A stretch of DNA of 64,000 bases, taken from the NCBI GenBank assembly GCA_025201345.1, contig JAIXMG010000009.1, forward strand, positions 744,001-808,000, written 5' to 3'. The DNA comes from Thamnidium elegans. Taxonomy: Eukaryota; Mucoromycota; Mucoromycetes; Mucorales; Mucoraceae. Under the pieces are notes generated by a model, which was given only the letters and a program-made list of their open reading frames with translations, had not been told where the DNA came from and ran no database searches. The position numbers and the translations under genes are program-made. Shown piece by piece: positions 1 through 10,087 of the stretch (positions are counted from its first letter, which is position 1; the number at the start of each line of letters is the position of its first letter).

Positions 1-1178
1 ACTCCCAATTGCTGTTGGTATTATCGTTGGTATTGGTACTGTTGTTGGTATAGGTATTGATATTGGTATTGATGTTAGTATTGCTGTTGGTATTGCTGTT
101 AGTATCATCAGCTTCATCTGCATCTGAAACAGCTTGATACTTTCTTTTATTTGCCTGTGATAACAATTTTGCATCTTCTAAAACCTTTTTTGTTTTAGGC
201 CACATTTTCATATCAGGAACCTCTTCAGACAAAGTTTCAATAGCTTCAGACATTATAGCTTCAGATCCTTTACATACTTTCACAAGTTTCTCAAGATAAT
301 CTTTATTCTTTACAATCTGGTCTTGGAAAATATTGCTAGCATTAGAATATAACTGTTGAATATTAGAGTCAGTGTAAAAAGGGTTTGATAGGAAGGAAGG
401 ATGTTGATCGATTAAAAATTCTGAAAGCGCAACAAAAGGAGTCAAAGGCGAAGTCAAGCTTGATATAATTGAACTGTCAGTAACAAAGTAACAACTACGA
501 GCCCAAGGATCTGAAGGATATTTAAGAAGAAACGGCAAATTTTTATTGCATGTGGTTTTCTTGGAGACATTATACTTCATAGAGGAAATGACAAAGGTAA
601 CAACAATAGGCGCAATTTTTTTATTGCTACGGTATACTGAAATTAAATAAACCATTAGTCTTATAATAAAGCCTGTATCAGCTATGTGTTGTATTTCTAC
701 TAAAACATGAGGCAAACTATTATCTGAGAAATTCTTTGGGACGTACAAAATGTCAGACTTAGTATTGTTTAGTCCATTCTGTTGGCCATGGTGTATAGTT
801 ATTTTCCGCTTTTTCACCAACAACAGTTTTAACAACTGAATTAACAATAGAAGGATCTAGTAAAACATGCTTGGACATCAAATCGGTGCCCGGACGATGA
901 CGGTAAGGTAGTTCTAGAGATAAAAGTCCAGCAGACGGGTCAACTATTTTTTTTTTTTTTTTTTTTTTTTTAAAGAACTCACTTGGTACCAGCAGAGGTG
1001 GTAAAAAAAAGTGGTACCTGGTACTAAACCAATCATTTTTTTTTAGAAATTGAATTGAGATGGTGTCAGGTACCACCTCTACTGGTACCACGTAAGTTTT
1101 AAAAAGAGTTGGTTCAAATAGCGACCCACCAAAATTGACAGAAGCAATGAAAATAGTAATTGGGAGTATGTGGAACAA
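1..1178 (-). pseudogene. Broken PD-(D/E)XK nuclease-like (Rpn/transposase-nuclease type) gene, cut by the window start
   Basis: Read on the minus strand, two open segments in different frames look like one protein. The upstream piece (1178 to 759) ends ...PTEWTKQY-stop. A +1 shift at about 757-762 then opens a frame running unbroken to base 1, starting SDILYVPKNF. Soon after comes VLVEIQ (Glu codon at 695-697), followed by an Arg/Tyr-rich helix and a second hydrophobic strand (IAPIVVTFVI). This resembles the D...ExQ core of PD-(D/E)XK nucleases of the Rpn type. The tail is an Asn/Thr repeat (TNSNTN...) ending NSNWE at the window edge. The stop plus frameshift indicates a pseudogene. The upstream piece also contains a 20 bp inverted repeat. 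The family call rests on motif reading alone. Confidence 0.5.
984..1090. repeat. Short inverted-repeat element inside the nuclease relic
   Basis: Arms 984-1003 and 1071-1090 are inverted copies matching at 19 of 20 positions (core TGGTACCAG..AGGTGGTA), with further GGTACC motifs between them. It looks like a small non-autonomous terminal-inverted-repeat insertion or a long hairpin. No target duplication was recognised. Confidence 0.5.
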
Positions 1179-1318
1179 TTGTTGTACTTTAAATCAAGAT
1201 ATACCAATTCCATGGGAACGTATGTATGAGAATGGCCAAGCACTTGGATTGTTTTCCAATTATACTAAATGAGGTACTATGAAGTCAACATACTACAGGT
1301 GGAAGAAAAAATAAAGAG
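1144..1318 (+). pseudogene. Opposite-strand fragment resembling the C-terminus of the same nuclease-like family
   Basis: On the plus strand the frame reads NSNWEYVEQ. A neighbouring frame continues PIPWERMYENGQ, then ALGLFSNYTK, then a stop, then GTMKSTYYRWKKK. The NSNWE start equals the last residues of the minus-strand relic at base 1 (shared bases AATTGGGAGT). So this appears to be the family's C-terminal tail, inverted relative to the rest. It carries a frameshift and a stop and is dead. Whether it is a second copy or a rearranged piece cannot be decided, because the minus-strand copy leaves the window. Confidence 0.45.
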
Positions 1319-1754
1319 TATATTTTTATGATTATTTGATTTGAACTTCAGTTTTAGTTCATCGATTTGATCATCTGTCAATTCAGCAAGTTGTTTATTG
1401 TCAGCGAAGCAACTCAAGTCCAATACATTGTTCATAGTTATGCTAATAAAAATTTAATAACTGATATATTTAGAAAATAATGCGAAAACTTACGTGGCAT
1501 AATAAGCTTCTTTTTCATCATAGTCATTGAAATTATGTAAGCTGTTGACAGTTTTGGTTTTTAAATGAGAGAATAAGGATTTCTCTAATCCAATATAATG
1601 AAGACTATCGTCATAATCAATCTATTAAAAAAAATTGTATTAGATGATCCTTTTTCTTTGACAGTTACATGTATATTTTATTTACCATTATTCTTTTGTG
1701 GGTTGGTGGTAAGCATTCATTTTTATTTTTTCTCTTGTCGTAATTGACAGTCAT
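1277..1754 (-). CDS. Hypothetical protein, 120 aa, three exons (possibly the 5' part of the disrupted gene)
   Basis: ATG at 1754 begins MTVNYDKRKN. Exons are 1686-1754, 1494-1621 and 1277-1442, with GTAAAT/TAG and GTAAGT/TAG introns of 64 and 51 bp. The join totals 363 nt with all frames agreeing. The protein is acidic and polar, with no motif I recognise; the last exon contains LTDDQIDELKLKF. It lies directly upstream of the nuclease-like relic in the same orientation, and its 3' end runs into the inverted fragment. It may therefore be the former N-terminus of that gene rather than a free-standing gene. Confidence 0.4.
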
Positions 1755-1949
1755 GGATATTTTATATTTTAATGAATTACTATTCACAACTACTTGTTGG
1801 AAAGAAGACTCTATCGCCGAATACGACCAATACTCAGAGGGTGGTGTGGTGTTGATGCACTATAAAATGATAATTTAACGCTAGATTCTTTACTGTATGA
1901 CGGTACATGAAGCGCTTACACGAAAGTCTGTTTGAAAGAGCATTCTCTT

Positions 1950-2128
1950 TCAGTTTTTAAAATTATTGTCGTCTATTTCTACGTTCATTACCGATTTCTT
2001 GAACTCTTCTTCGTCCAGAGGCTGGTCTTTCGACAAATAACCCCCTTTCATGAAAAAAGATATTACAACATTTTCAATACCGTAATTTCCTTTTATCCAT
2101 CTGGTGGCGTCCCTGTTTGAAGTAGTTG
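1950..2128 (-). pseudogene. Short coding relic of unknown origin
   Basis: An open minus-strand frame, bounded upstream by a stop, reads RDATRWIKGNYGIENVVISF, later DQPLDEEEFKKSV, and ends ...DDNNFKN-stop. Its composition is protein-like (charged, amphipathic, few rare residues), but it has no ATG-led start. I do not recognise the family. It is probably a fragment of a mobile-element or accessory gene. Confidence 0.25.
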
Positions 2129-2385
2129 ATTAATGTTAGTTAATAAAGCCCTAGAAATACTTTGTGTTAACTTGTCAAGAAAGTAACATTTCTGAATTCA
2201 CTAAAAATGAGGGGAAAAAAGGAGGGAATTATGAACTTCTAGTACACGTAAGATTTGTAGTAAATAATACCATGACTGCTGACTACTTTTTCAGATCAAA
2301 ATTAATGATACAAAACTGAGTGATAGCGTTAATAGCTTTACTCGGACAGCGTCGCGTCAAACACTCTTGAATAATAATTAAAAAC

Positions 2386-2770
2386 GGTTAGTTCTTGGTA
2401 CACCGCCCAGTGCCAATTTATGATGTAATTGTTTGTTTTTTTTTTTTTTTTTTGGTACACCACCATTTATACCACAAGTGCCAATTTAAAGAAATTCCTG
2501 CATGGACACCACCATATCATAAGACATTTGATTATATAAAAGGTACTTGCTTGTATATGAATTCATCGTTAAAAAAAAAGGAAAAGAAAAGGATGGAATA
2601 AATAGGTTAATTTAATCATGATAAAAAGGGGTGATAAATAGGGCTTATTTAATCATCATACTACAATTTACTTTCTCACGTACTCATAAGTAATTAAAAA
2701 CTTGTTTTTACCTGTTATTTGTCATAAGCTAGCACTGGTGGTGTAAATGGCGGTATACCAAGAATTAACC
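2386..2770. mobile_element. Candidate non-autonomous TIR element (MITE-like), about 385 bp
   Basis: The ends 2386-2407 and 2749-2770 are inverted copies matching at 20 of 22 positions (outer bases GGTTARTTCTTGGTAYACCGCC, with one mismatch each at an R and a Y position). The right end reads inward through an ACACCACCAGTGC-like box. Similar boxes occur in the left part (CAGTGCCAATTTA at 2408, and ACCACAAGTGCCAATTTA after the T-run), so the left end carries a partial duplication. No transposase is encoded. Class II non-autonomous is an inference from structure. Confidence 0.55.
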
Positions 2771-2779
2771 AAAATTAGA

Positions 2780-3270
2780 AAGAAAACGTCGAAAACCAAA
2801 TGAAAATACTGTAGTAACTGATTTGATTTAAAATGGCCGACATTGTTTGGCGGCGGAACCCAAGTGTGTAAGTTGATGTGTATTGCAGCACGAGTGAAAA
2901 AGGTTTTAACTTTTTAAATGCTCATTTCTATTACTGGATATATAATTATCCCCGAAAAATACAAAATACCCAGCATGAGGAAAAACTTTATGCCAAAAAA
3001 AAAAAACTCAGGCCCGTGATGTAAATAAGACAAGGGTAAAAAGAAGATTTCATGTACAAAGTGAAAAATAACGTATTTTCCCCAAATATATGTCAACATA
3101 AAAGCTTTTTTTTTCCCAGTCTTGAAGGTTAATGTGTAACAGGTCAAAAAAATGGGACGTTTATTAAAAGACTTACTTAGTAAGAAATTATGTAATTGAT
3201 GAAAATTGTTTTTTTTATTAGAAAAATAGAAGAGGGTTTAATAAATAATGCCGAGGAGAGTTTTATATGT
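2780..3270. other. Intergenic, nothing recognised
   Basis: AT-rich sequence with short A and T runs. Open frames here are short and biased toward Phe/Lys runs, with no support as genes. It probably holds the 3' flank of the protoglobin-like gene. Confidence 0.5.
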
Positions 3271-3275
3271 AATTT

Positions 3276-4059
3276 TTAGTTACGACGCAATGAATAGTAT
3301 ACACCAAGCGCACCAGCAAGAGCACCTACGGTAAGAGGAAGAATAGAAGCAGGACTAGCTAAACGAGCAATACAAGATTCAGTCTTCTTGACATCCGAAA
3401 GACCAATAGTAGCAGGATTACAATAATACTTTGCAAAATAATCGTTTTGAATCCATAATAATTTGTTAAATGCAAGCAAGACTGCACTTTCCTTCTCTTT
3501 CTCATAACCCATATTAACTACAGCATTTACCAAGATAGATTCAACATAACCCATCAATGCGTTAATATGGATATAATCTACATTAATCTTTGACTTCTTT
3601 TCAGGTGTATCAGTATGGATCTTGGCAACCCAATCAAGGTAACGAAGGAAACGGTCATCGTAGGGTCCAGAAAGGATCTTGTTAAGATATTTACCGAGGA
3701 AATCTTTACGGAACTTGATTTGAGGGTGGTCTAAAGTCAAGTCTTCAAGAGAGGTAGGGGCTTCGCCTTCAAAGCCGGCATTTTTGGGAACAAAGTGTTT
3801 CTTTGTGATATCAAATTCAAATAACTTCTTGTAGACGGCGTCAACTACGACAGGTGCCAAAGGACGGATATCATCAGCGACAGAAGCAATGGCCTTAATA
3901 TCAGCATCACCTAATATATCGTCTTAATATATAATCCCACACACAAAAAAGATAAAAAAAAAAAAAAAGTTGTTACTTACCAAAATCTAAAAACTTGGCA
4001 ACGTATTCGAAACGGTATTGACCATCAAGGTAAATCTTTTCAGAGTCGATGTATTGCAT
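3276..4059 (-). CDS. Protoglobin-domain protein with C-terminal membrane anchor
   Basis: Two exons, 3981-4059 and 3276-3922 (GTAAGT...AAG intron, 58 bp), give 241 aa starting MQYIDSEKIYL. The body matches the fungal protoglobin/globin-sensor pattern: an all-helical domain with KYLNKILSGPYDDRFLRYLD, then a helix with VAKIHTD whose His is a plausible haem ligand, then YIHINALMGYV. The last about 25 residues (SILPLTVGALAGALGVYY-SLRRN) form one hydrophobic segment with a basic end, typical of a tail anchor. Family members bind haem and may sense gas or redox state. The exact role and membrane are unknown. It is convergent with nothing close; the downstream flank is AT-rich. Confidence 0.75.
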
Positions 4060-4293
4060 TTTTGAAATTTAATATAAGAGGGTTTTTTTCTTGATTGAAT
4101 TAAGAATAAAAAAAGAAAAGAAAAAAGGGTTTGCATAAATTTATACTCGAAAAATAAAAAATAAAAAATCACCCCATTTCCAAATTGGGATTACAAACAA
4201 ACGAAAAAAAAAAAACGTTTGTGTCGGAACTTTACGGTTAACCTTAATGCGTACAAAAAATGATTTATTAAGAAAAAAAAAACAAGGGAGATT

Positions 4294-7200
4294 CTAGCCT
4301 GTTGGTTTTTGAATAGTTGTATCATAAGCACGGATAATCTTTGTTTGATCAGATTCATTTTGAGAGAAAGCGTAACCACGACTACGTTTCAATCTTTGAA
4401 TACGTCGGACCTTATTGACAGCCTGTCTAAATCGATCCATACGAGGTCTATAATCAGGCAATCTATAATATTGGATTTCTTGAACGTGATGATAAGGTAA
4501 TGGCCAAAATACACGTTGAGCACTTTTGAATAAAACAAATGGGTTTAGTTTTTTTGTTACACACATAAATTTTAACTTACTATTTCCAAATAAAGTCTCG
4601 CAAATTAACAATAAAAGGTACAATAAACAAGAATAACCAAAAATTGACATTGCCCCATAACATGGGTATCATACCATAATATTCAGGTAAAGTATTAACC
4701 GAGATGGCAGGTCCGATATAAGCTACGATAAGAAGGTATAAGAACCAAACTGCTATTGATGCAATCATAGCGATCACAGTATACGTTGTCCAAAAACTAC
4801 AAAAAAAATTGAGATTGAAAACATGTTAGACCAATCAAATTATTCGGGTTTCGGGGAGCCTCGGTGGTGTAACACCTTTTTTTTCCTTTTTATTACATAC
4901 TCTACAATTAATGCTCCTTTCCATAAGATGGCTGCTAATACTGCCGTAAATACTGCTGAGCCAACCCATCCTTGACCTCCTAATAAACCATCTTTAAAGA
5001 CACCTTCTGATTTGAACGCAGCAACACCTAAAAAGAACAAGACCTAATAAGAAAAAAAAAGGGAGGGTTAATTCATTCGTACGTGTGTCAGAACAAAAGA
5101 AACTTACGATAGAATGAAATGTGGCGTTGGCAATCCAACCCCAGAATTTCTTTTGATTAAAAAACACGTTTCGTTGACCAAGCATATACATTTGTGGGTA
5201 TTTATCCAGCATACGAGAAGAAACAATTTGATCGAATACACCAATAGCCAGTGGTGGTAAAAACGTAAAGAATACGTTAAAGCAAGACATTGCCCAAGAT
5301 TCGTATAATGTTGAACCCGAGAAACCGTTATAAAACGCATACTATGAAATAATGAGGTTAAATATTTTTTTGTTGTTGTTGTTAGTTAAAATAAATTAAT
5401 CTTACCCAGAATTGAGTTAGATAGAGTGCAATATTTTTATAAAAGTAATAAAAGATCATTTTACTTAGACGTTGGTACGCCCAAGCACCATGAACCAGTA
5501 ACATCTTTTTCAAATATTTAAATTGAGAAATGGCAAAATCTGCACTTCGAGCTGCTTGAAGGCCTTCTACACCACTGATACCAACACCAACATGAGCAGC
5601 TTGAATCATTGAAACATCGTTGGCACCGTCTCCAATAGCTAGTAAAATAGAATTATCGTATTTTTTAACACATTTAACAACCAAGGCCTTTTGCAGGGGA
5701 GAGACTCGGCAGCAGACTACTGCTTTGCAAAGTACAGATATATCAAAGAATAATTTTTCAACATCTTTTTCCAGGGCGAACGTCAATGATCTACCATCGA
5801 TAACAAGTGCTAAGGGCTACAATAATAATAAAAAAGTAAGTATATTTTATATACACAGTTTTTTTTTGGTTTATTTACCTCCACTTCTTCATCTCGTGCC
5901 ATAACTTCATGGATATCTTTCAACTTTCTTTCTAAGAAGGTCTTTGTTTCCCAATGATTATCTTCATTACAAATAATCAAACTCATATCTTCATTCAAGA
6001 GTTTACAAGAGTACCCGATATTAATTGCAGTTTCTTGTCTATCACCAGTCAACACCCAAACTTTAATACCGGCCTCTTGAAGCGTGTGAATAGTATCTGG
6101 TACACCGTCCTGAAGCCTATCTTCAATAGCTGTAGCACCCAGTAACAACAAATCCTTTTCAATAAGTTCAGCTGCTTTATCTAATTCTTCTGCTCGGTTC
6201 ACGAGCGTAGTAGCAGCAGCCTCTTGGATTTCAGACCAACGAGCGTACTCCTCATCCGAGATCTCTCGCATAGCAATACACAGTGTACGAAGACCTTCAG
6301 ATGCACATTCTTCCAATTGAATTAAAGTAGGTTCGACAAACGGGTTATCAGGTGCGAGTCGTTCCAAAATAACAGTATCTGCTCCTTTACAATAGAGTTT
6401 AATTCGATTATCGGGTCCACGCACAATAGCAGACATTCTTTTACGAGTTGAATTAAATTCACAAATGTTCAATACTTGAAATTCCGCTTCTTTACCACGG
6501 ATGGTACAGGTAATAGAGTTGGGACGACGTGTATGGAATTTGTAACCAAGAGTAGAGGCGCCAGAGACAAGTGCTCCTTCATCAGGAGAAGAAGCTTGGT
6601 AGATAATTTCACCGGTACTTTCATCTTTTTCGGGGATAACAGTATGACATACAGCTAACAGAGTAAGGAATTCATTAATCACATTGGCTGTGGTGTGTGT
6701 ATTTAAATGTTGCTGCAATTGATCAAACGAATACTGCATAGTAGGATCGTCAGATCCTTCACGTGCTTGCCTATCAGGGTCTACTTGATCCGCATAAAAC
6801 AATCCAGCAATTGATACTTGTCTAAACTGCATTTCATTACAAGTCAAGGTACCAGTCTTGTCCGAAAAGATAAATTTGACTTGACCTAGTTCTTCAATCA
6901 GACTACTACTACGGGCAGTTGCAGGAGTATCAGTTTTATCATAATACATGTCTAAATCCATTTCGATTAAATAAGACAAAATGAACTTGACTACTTCCAT
7001 GGTTACCATTAAACTGATAGGGATAAAAGAGTTGAATAAAATTAAAAATGTCAAGATATCATAACCAAATTCTTCGCTACGACTACGAGTATAAAGTGGT
7101 AAATAAGTTGCTTGTTGACCTTTGTACATGTTGAATAAAAGTCCACCGATAGCACCTGCAATACTCATGGCTACAAGGATCCAAAAGAGGTACATGATGT

Positions 7201-8771
7201 TGCGGTTGGTGATTCGGGTTACGTTCGATACTTTGGAGGGTTTTTTACTGGAGTTTAACATGAGTTTTGTTTCATGACCTGTAAAGACGACAATACCATA
7301 GATCCAAGAAGTATTTCGTAATTGAGCACCTCTTAATAACAATTGGTTGGGGTCTAATGGTAAATCACGATTGCTGTTTCCATAGTCTGTTAATGAGATG
7401 GCGCCGTCATAGTTATACAAACGATTATTAGGTTGTTCAGACTTAATTACACCTTGTAGTCTACTCATATCTGTGGGGTTTAAAATGCTTGCAGTTTGGG
7501 GTAAAGCTTGCTTGATTTTCAAATTGACTTCTCCATCTAAATTACTTGTTTCGATATAACAAAGGCCTTCAGGTTCACTACTACTAATTAAAATAATATC
7601 TGCAGGGAAATTTTCGCCGCTTTCTACGCGCAAGATATCGCCTACTTGGATATCTTTCCATTTCTTTTCTACAAATTGAGTTCCTTGTAATACTTTACAT
7701 TTTTTGGAATTTAATTCTGCGTCTGATTTATGAACACCCTACAGGAGGGAAAAAAGAATGCACCTTTTGTATTTAATAAATATAAAGTTTTTGTTGTATG
7801 TATTTTTTTTTAAAAAAAGAAAAAAAAATCTTACCCAGTCTTCAACCATTTCTTTAATAGCAGTAATTGATAATACAATGACAAGTGGTACAAGGGTAGT
7901 CCATCGAGAAGTCGGAGAAATGTCCGGGATTTGCTACAAAAAAGAAATAAAGGTTAAAAAGCGCACAGACACAGACACACAAAAGGGTTTCTTACCTGAA
8001 TACAAGAAACAAATAAAAAGAAAATATTTGCAGATTTCGAAAACTCTTCATACAAGAACTTGAATATAAAACTAAACACGCTATATTTTCCAGTGACGAC
8101 AGTATTATGCAAGAATTTTTGCTCTCGATTTAAATGATCATTATTAATATGAATAATACGTGCGCCATTCTCTCCCGGAATACCGGAAGCAACAGTTGTA
8201 CTCTTGAATAACCCTTTAATCGCTTGGCGCCAAGTTTGTTTCTCTTTGGTTTTTTTAGGTAATTGTAAGTTGGCACGTGCGTAAGGTGATGTGGTATCCC
8301 CAGAGGTTTCATTTGAAATGACAAGACCAGTATTATTAGTATCCTCAAATTCTTCGTCGTCTAGTTTTGGATCATTAAATATATTATCCACTATAACAAC
8401 AATAAGGTTAAGACAACAAATGTACACACGTATAAAAAATAATATTTACCTCGTCGGTCATTCGAGAAATGAGCTGAAGAAACGGAAGTCATGTTGAAAT
8501 TAGGTTGGTCATGGTGTCGTGAGGAAGAAGAAGCAACTTGTGCAGGTGATTGAGGAGTACCTTGTTGAAGGTCAATAAGGTCATTAGTTGGTAAGTCAGA
8601 CGGAGAATAATGGTTAGTATCAGGTTGTGTAAATGGATTATAAGGTGAGTGACCGGTATTATGAGTATTTAACGGGGTTTCTTCATGCCACGGTGAATCC
8701 TCGCCTGTATTATCCCTAAAGGGATTATACTTTTCACCGTGGTTATTATTATTATTGTTATTAGACGTCAC
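4294..8771 (-). CDS. DRS2: P4-type ATPase, aminophospholipid flippase (Drs2-like)
   Basis: Nine exons (8450-8771, 7996-8390, 7835-7933, 5879-7738, 5406-5816, 5108-5341, 4901-5043, 4581-4796, 4294-4522) total 3909 nt, 1302 aa, all frames consistent. The acidic, Pro/Asn-rich N-terminus leads to [12 protein letters not shown] and [15 protein letters not shown], typical of P4-ATPases. The A-domain loop is DGEV (Glu about 342) where family members have DGET. Other marks are [10 protein letters not shown] in M4, the phosphorylated Asp in DKTGTLTC (about 563), and the hinge [11 protein letters not shown] (about 951), then the M5-M10 region. It flips phosphatidylserine/ethanolamine to the cytosolic leaflet in trans-Golgi/endosomal membranes, usually with a Cdc50 partner (not in this window). 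No in-frame ATG precedes the conserved N-terminus: codon one here is GTG at 8771. Drs2 versus a Dnf paralogue was decided from length and N-terminus. Confidence 0.9.
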
Positions 8772-8959
8772 TTTATATAAATATTTTAATGCAAGTGTAA
8801 CAGTTTGCAAGAAATAAAAATAAAAAAGAAGAGAGAAAAGGACAATAAAAAAATATATACAGAAAAAATTTGTTTATAGTGGATAAATGAAAAGACCGAT
8901 ATTTTAAGCTGTGATATAAAAAAAAAAAAAAAAAAAAATCCTTGGCAAAAAAAAAGGTT

Positions 8960-9770
8960 TTACAAAATTAAACCACCATCTATGCTTAGCACTTGACCGT
9001 GAATATACTCTGATTGGGCAATAAACATAGCAGCTAAAGATACGTCATTAACATGACCAAACCTTCTTAATGGAATACTTTCGATTATTTTCAATTTGCT
9101 TTCAGTTGTTATATTATGTGTCATATCCGTTTCAATAAACCCAGGCGCAATCGCATTGACTCTAATTTGAGAAGGTCCTAATTCTTTAGCTAAAGACTTT
9201 GTAAACCCAATAATACCTGCTTTAGATGCACTATAGGCCGCTTGTCCAATATTACCGCGCTGTCCTACCACACTAGATATATTGATGATACAACCTCCTT
9301 TTCGCTTTCGTAACATGGATTTGGCAACATGTTGACTTACTCTCATAGTTCCCAATAAGTTGGTATTAATCGTATCTTCTAAATCTTGGTTATTCATTTT
9401 TATCAATAATCCATCTCTCGAAATACCAGCTGCATTAATTAAATAATCTATTTGTTGACCTTGTAACACTTGCTGATTTTTTTTTTATTTTAGCTGTCTA
9501 AAATAAGTTTATATAACTTTTCTTATTTTTTTATTTTTTTACCTTTAAAACAGAATCAACTTGTTCTTTATTCGATACATCTAAAACAATACCTTGATGA
9601 TCTTGTGCTGCAAATTTTTTTCGAAATGTGTCTTGTACTGATTGAACTCGGTTTGCGTCACGTCCAATAAGTATAGTACGTGCTCCTTGTTTTGCAAAGG
9701 CTTCGGCAATACTAAAGCCTATACCTCTCGTGGCACCTGTAATAATAGCCGTCTTTTGTGCGAAACTCAT
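8960..9770 (-). CDS. OAR1: 3-oxoacyl-ACP reductase, FabG/Oar1-like SDR
   Basis: Exons 9543-9770 and 8960-9472 give 246 aa, the usual FabG length. The intron is 70 bp with acceptor ATCAG. Short-chain dehydrogenase motifs are in order: TGATRGIG (NADPH-binding Gly loop, about 12-19), NAAGISRDGLL, the catalytic Ser in ISSVVGQRG, and YSASKAG with the Tyr-Lys pair. The C-terminus is SIDGGLIL. It reduces beta-ketoacyl-ACP in type II fatty acid synthesis, which in fungi is mitochondrial and feeds lipoate. No clear presequence is visible in the 12 residues before the Gly loop, so targeting is inferred. It is divergent from the G-patch gene; an acyl carrier protein gene lies about 1.5 kb away. Confidence 0.88.
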
Positions 9771-10087
9771 ATGAAAGAAAAGGATGAAAAAGTATAAGTT
9801 TCAAGAATTAAAATAAAAATGACATTACCTGCATTTTTATTGGTTGAAAAAAACAAGTTGAATTATCACAGTAAAAGTATCTACCACAAGAATATTGGTC
9901 AGTTTTTTTTTAACGCCAAAACGTAAGTACTACCATACCTATAGTGTTTAAGACCCAGTCATTTATATTTTCTTCTTTTCTTTACCACTCAAAAAAAAAA
10001 AAAACAAAAAAAAGGTAAATTAAACATGAATTTAAAATACTCAGTCCTAGTTTTACTATTATTTTTACTCCCTTAAAAAAAGAAAAG
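9771..10087. promoter_or_regulatory. Divergent intergenic region shared by the reductase and G-patch genes
   Basis: 317 bp separate two start codons that point apart, so both promoters must lie here. T- and A-rich tracts (9908-9917, 9990-10013) are typical nucleosome-excluding promoter sequence. No specific factor site was recognised. Confidence 0.45.
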
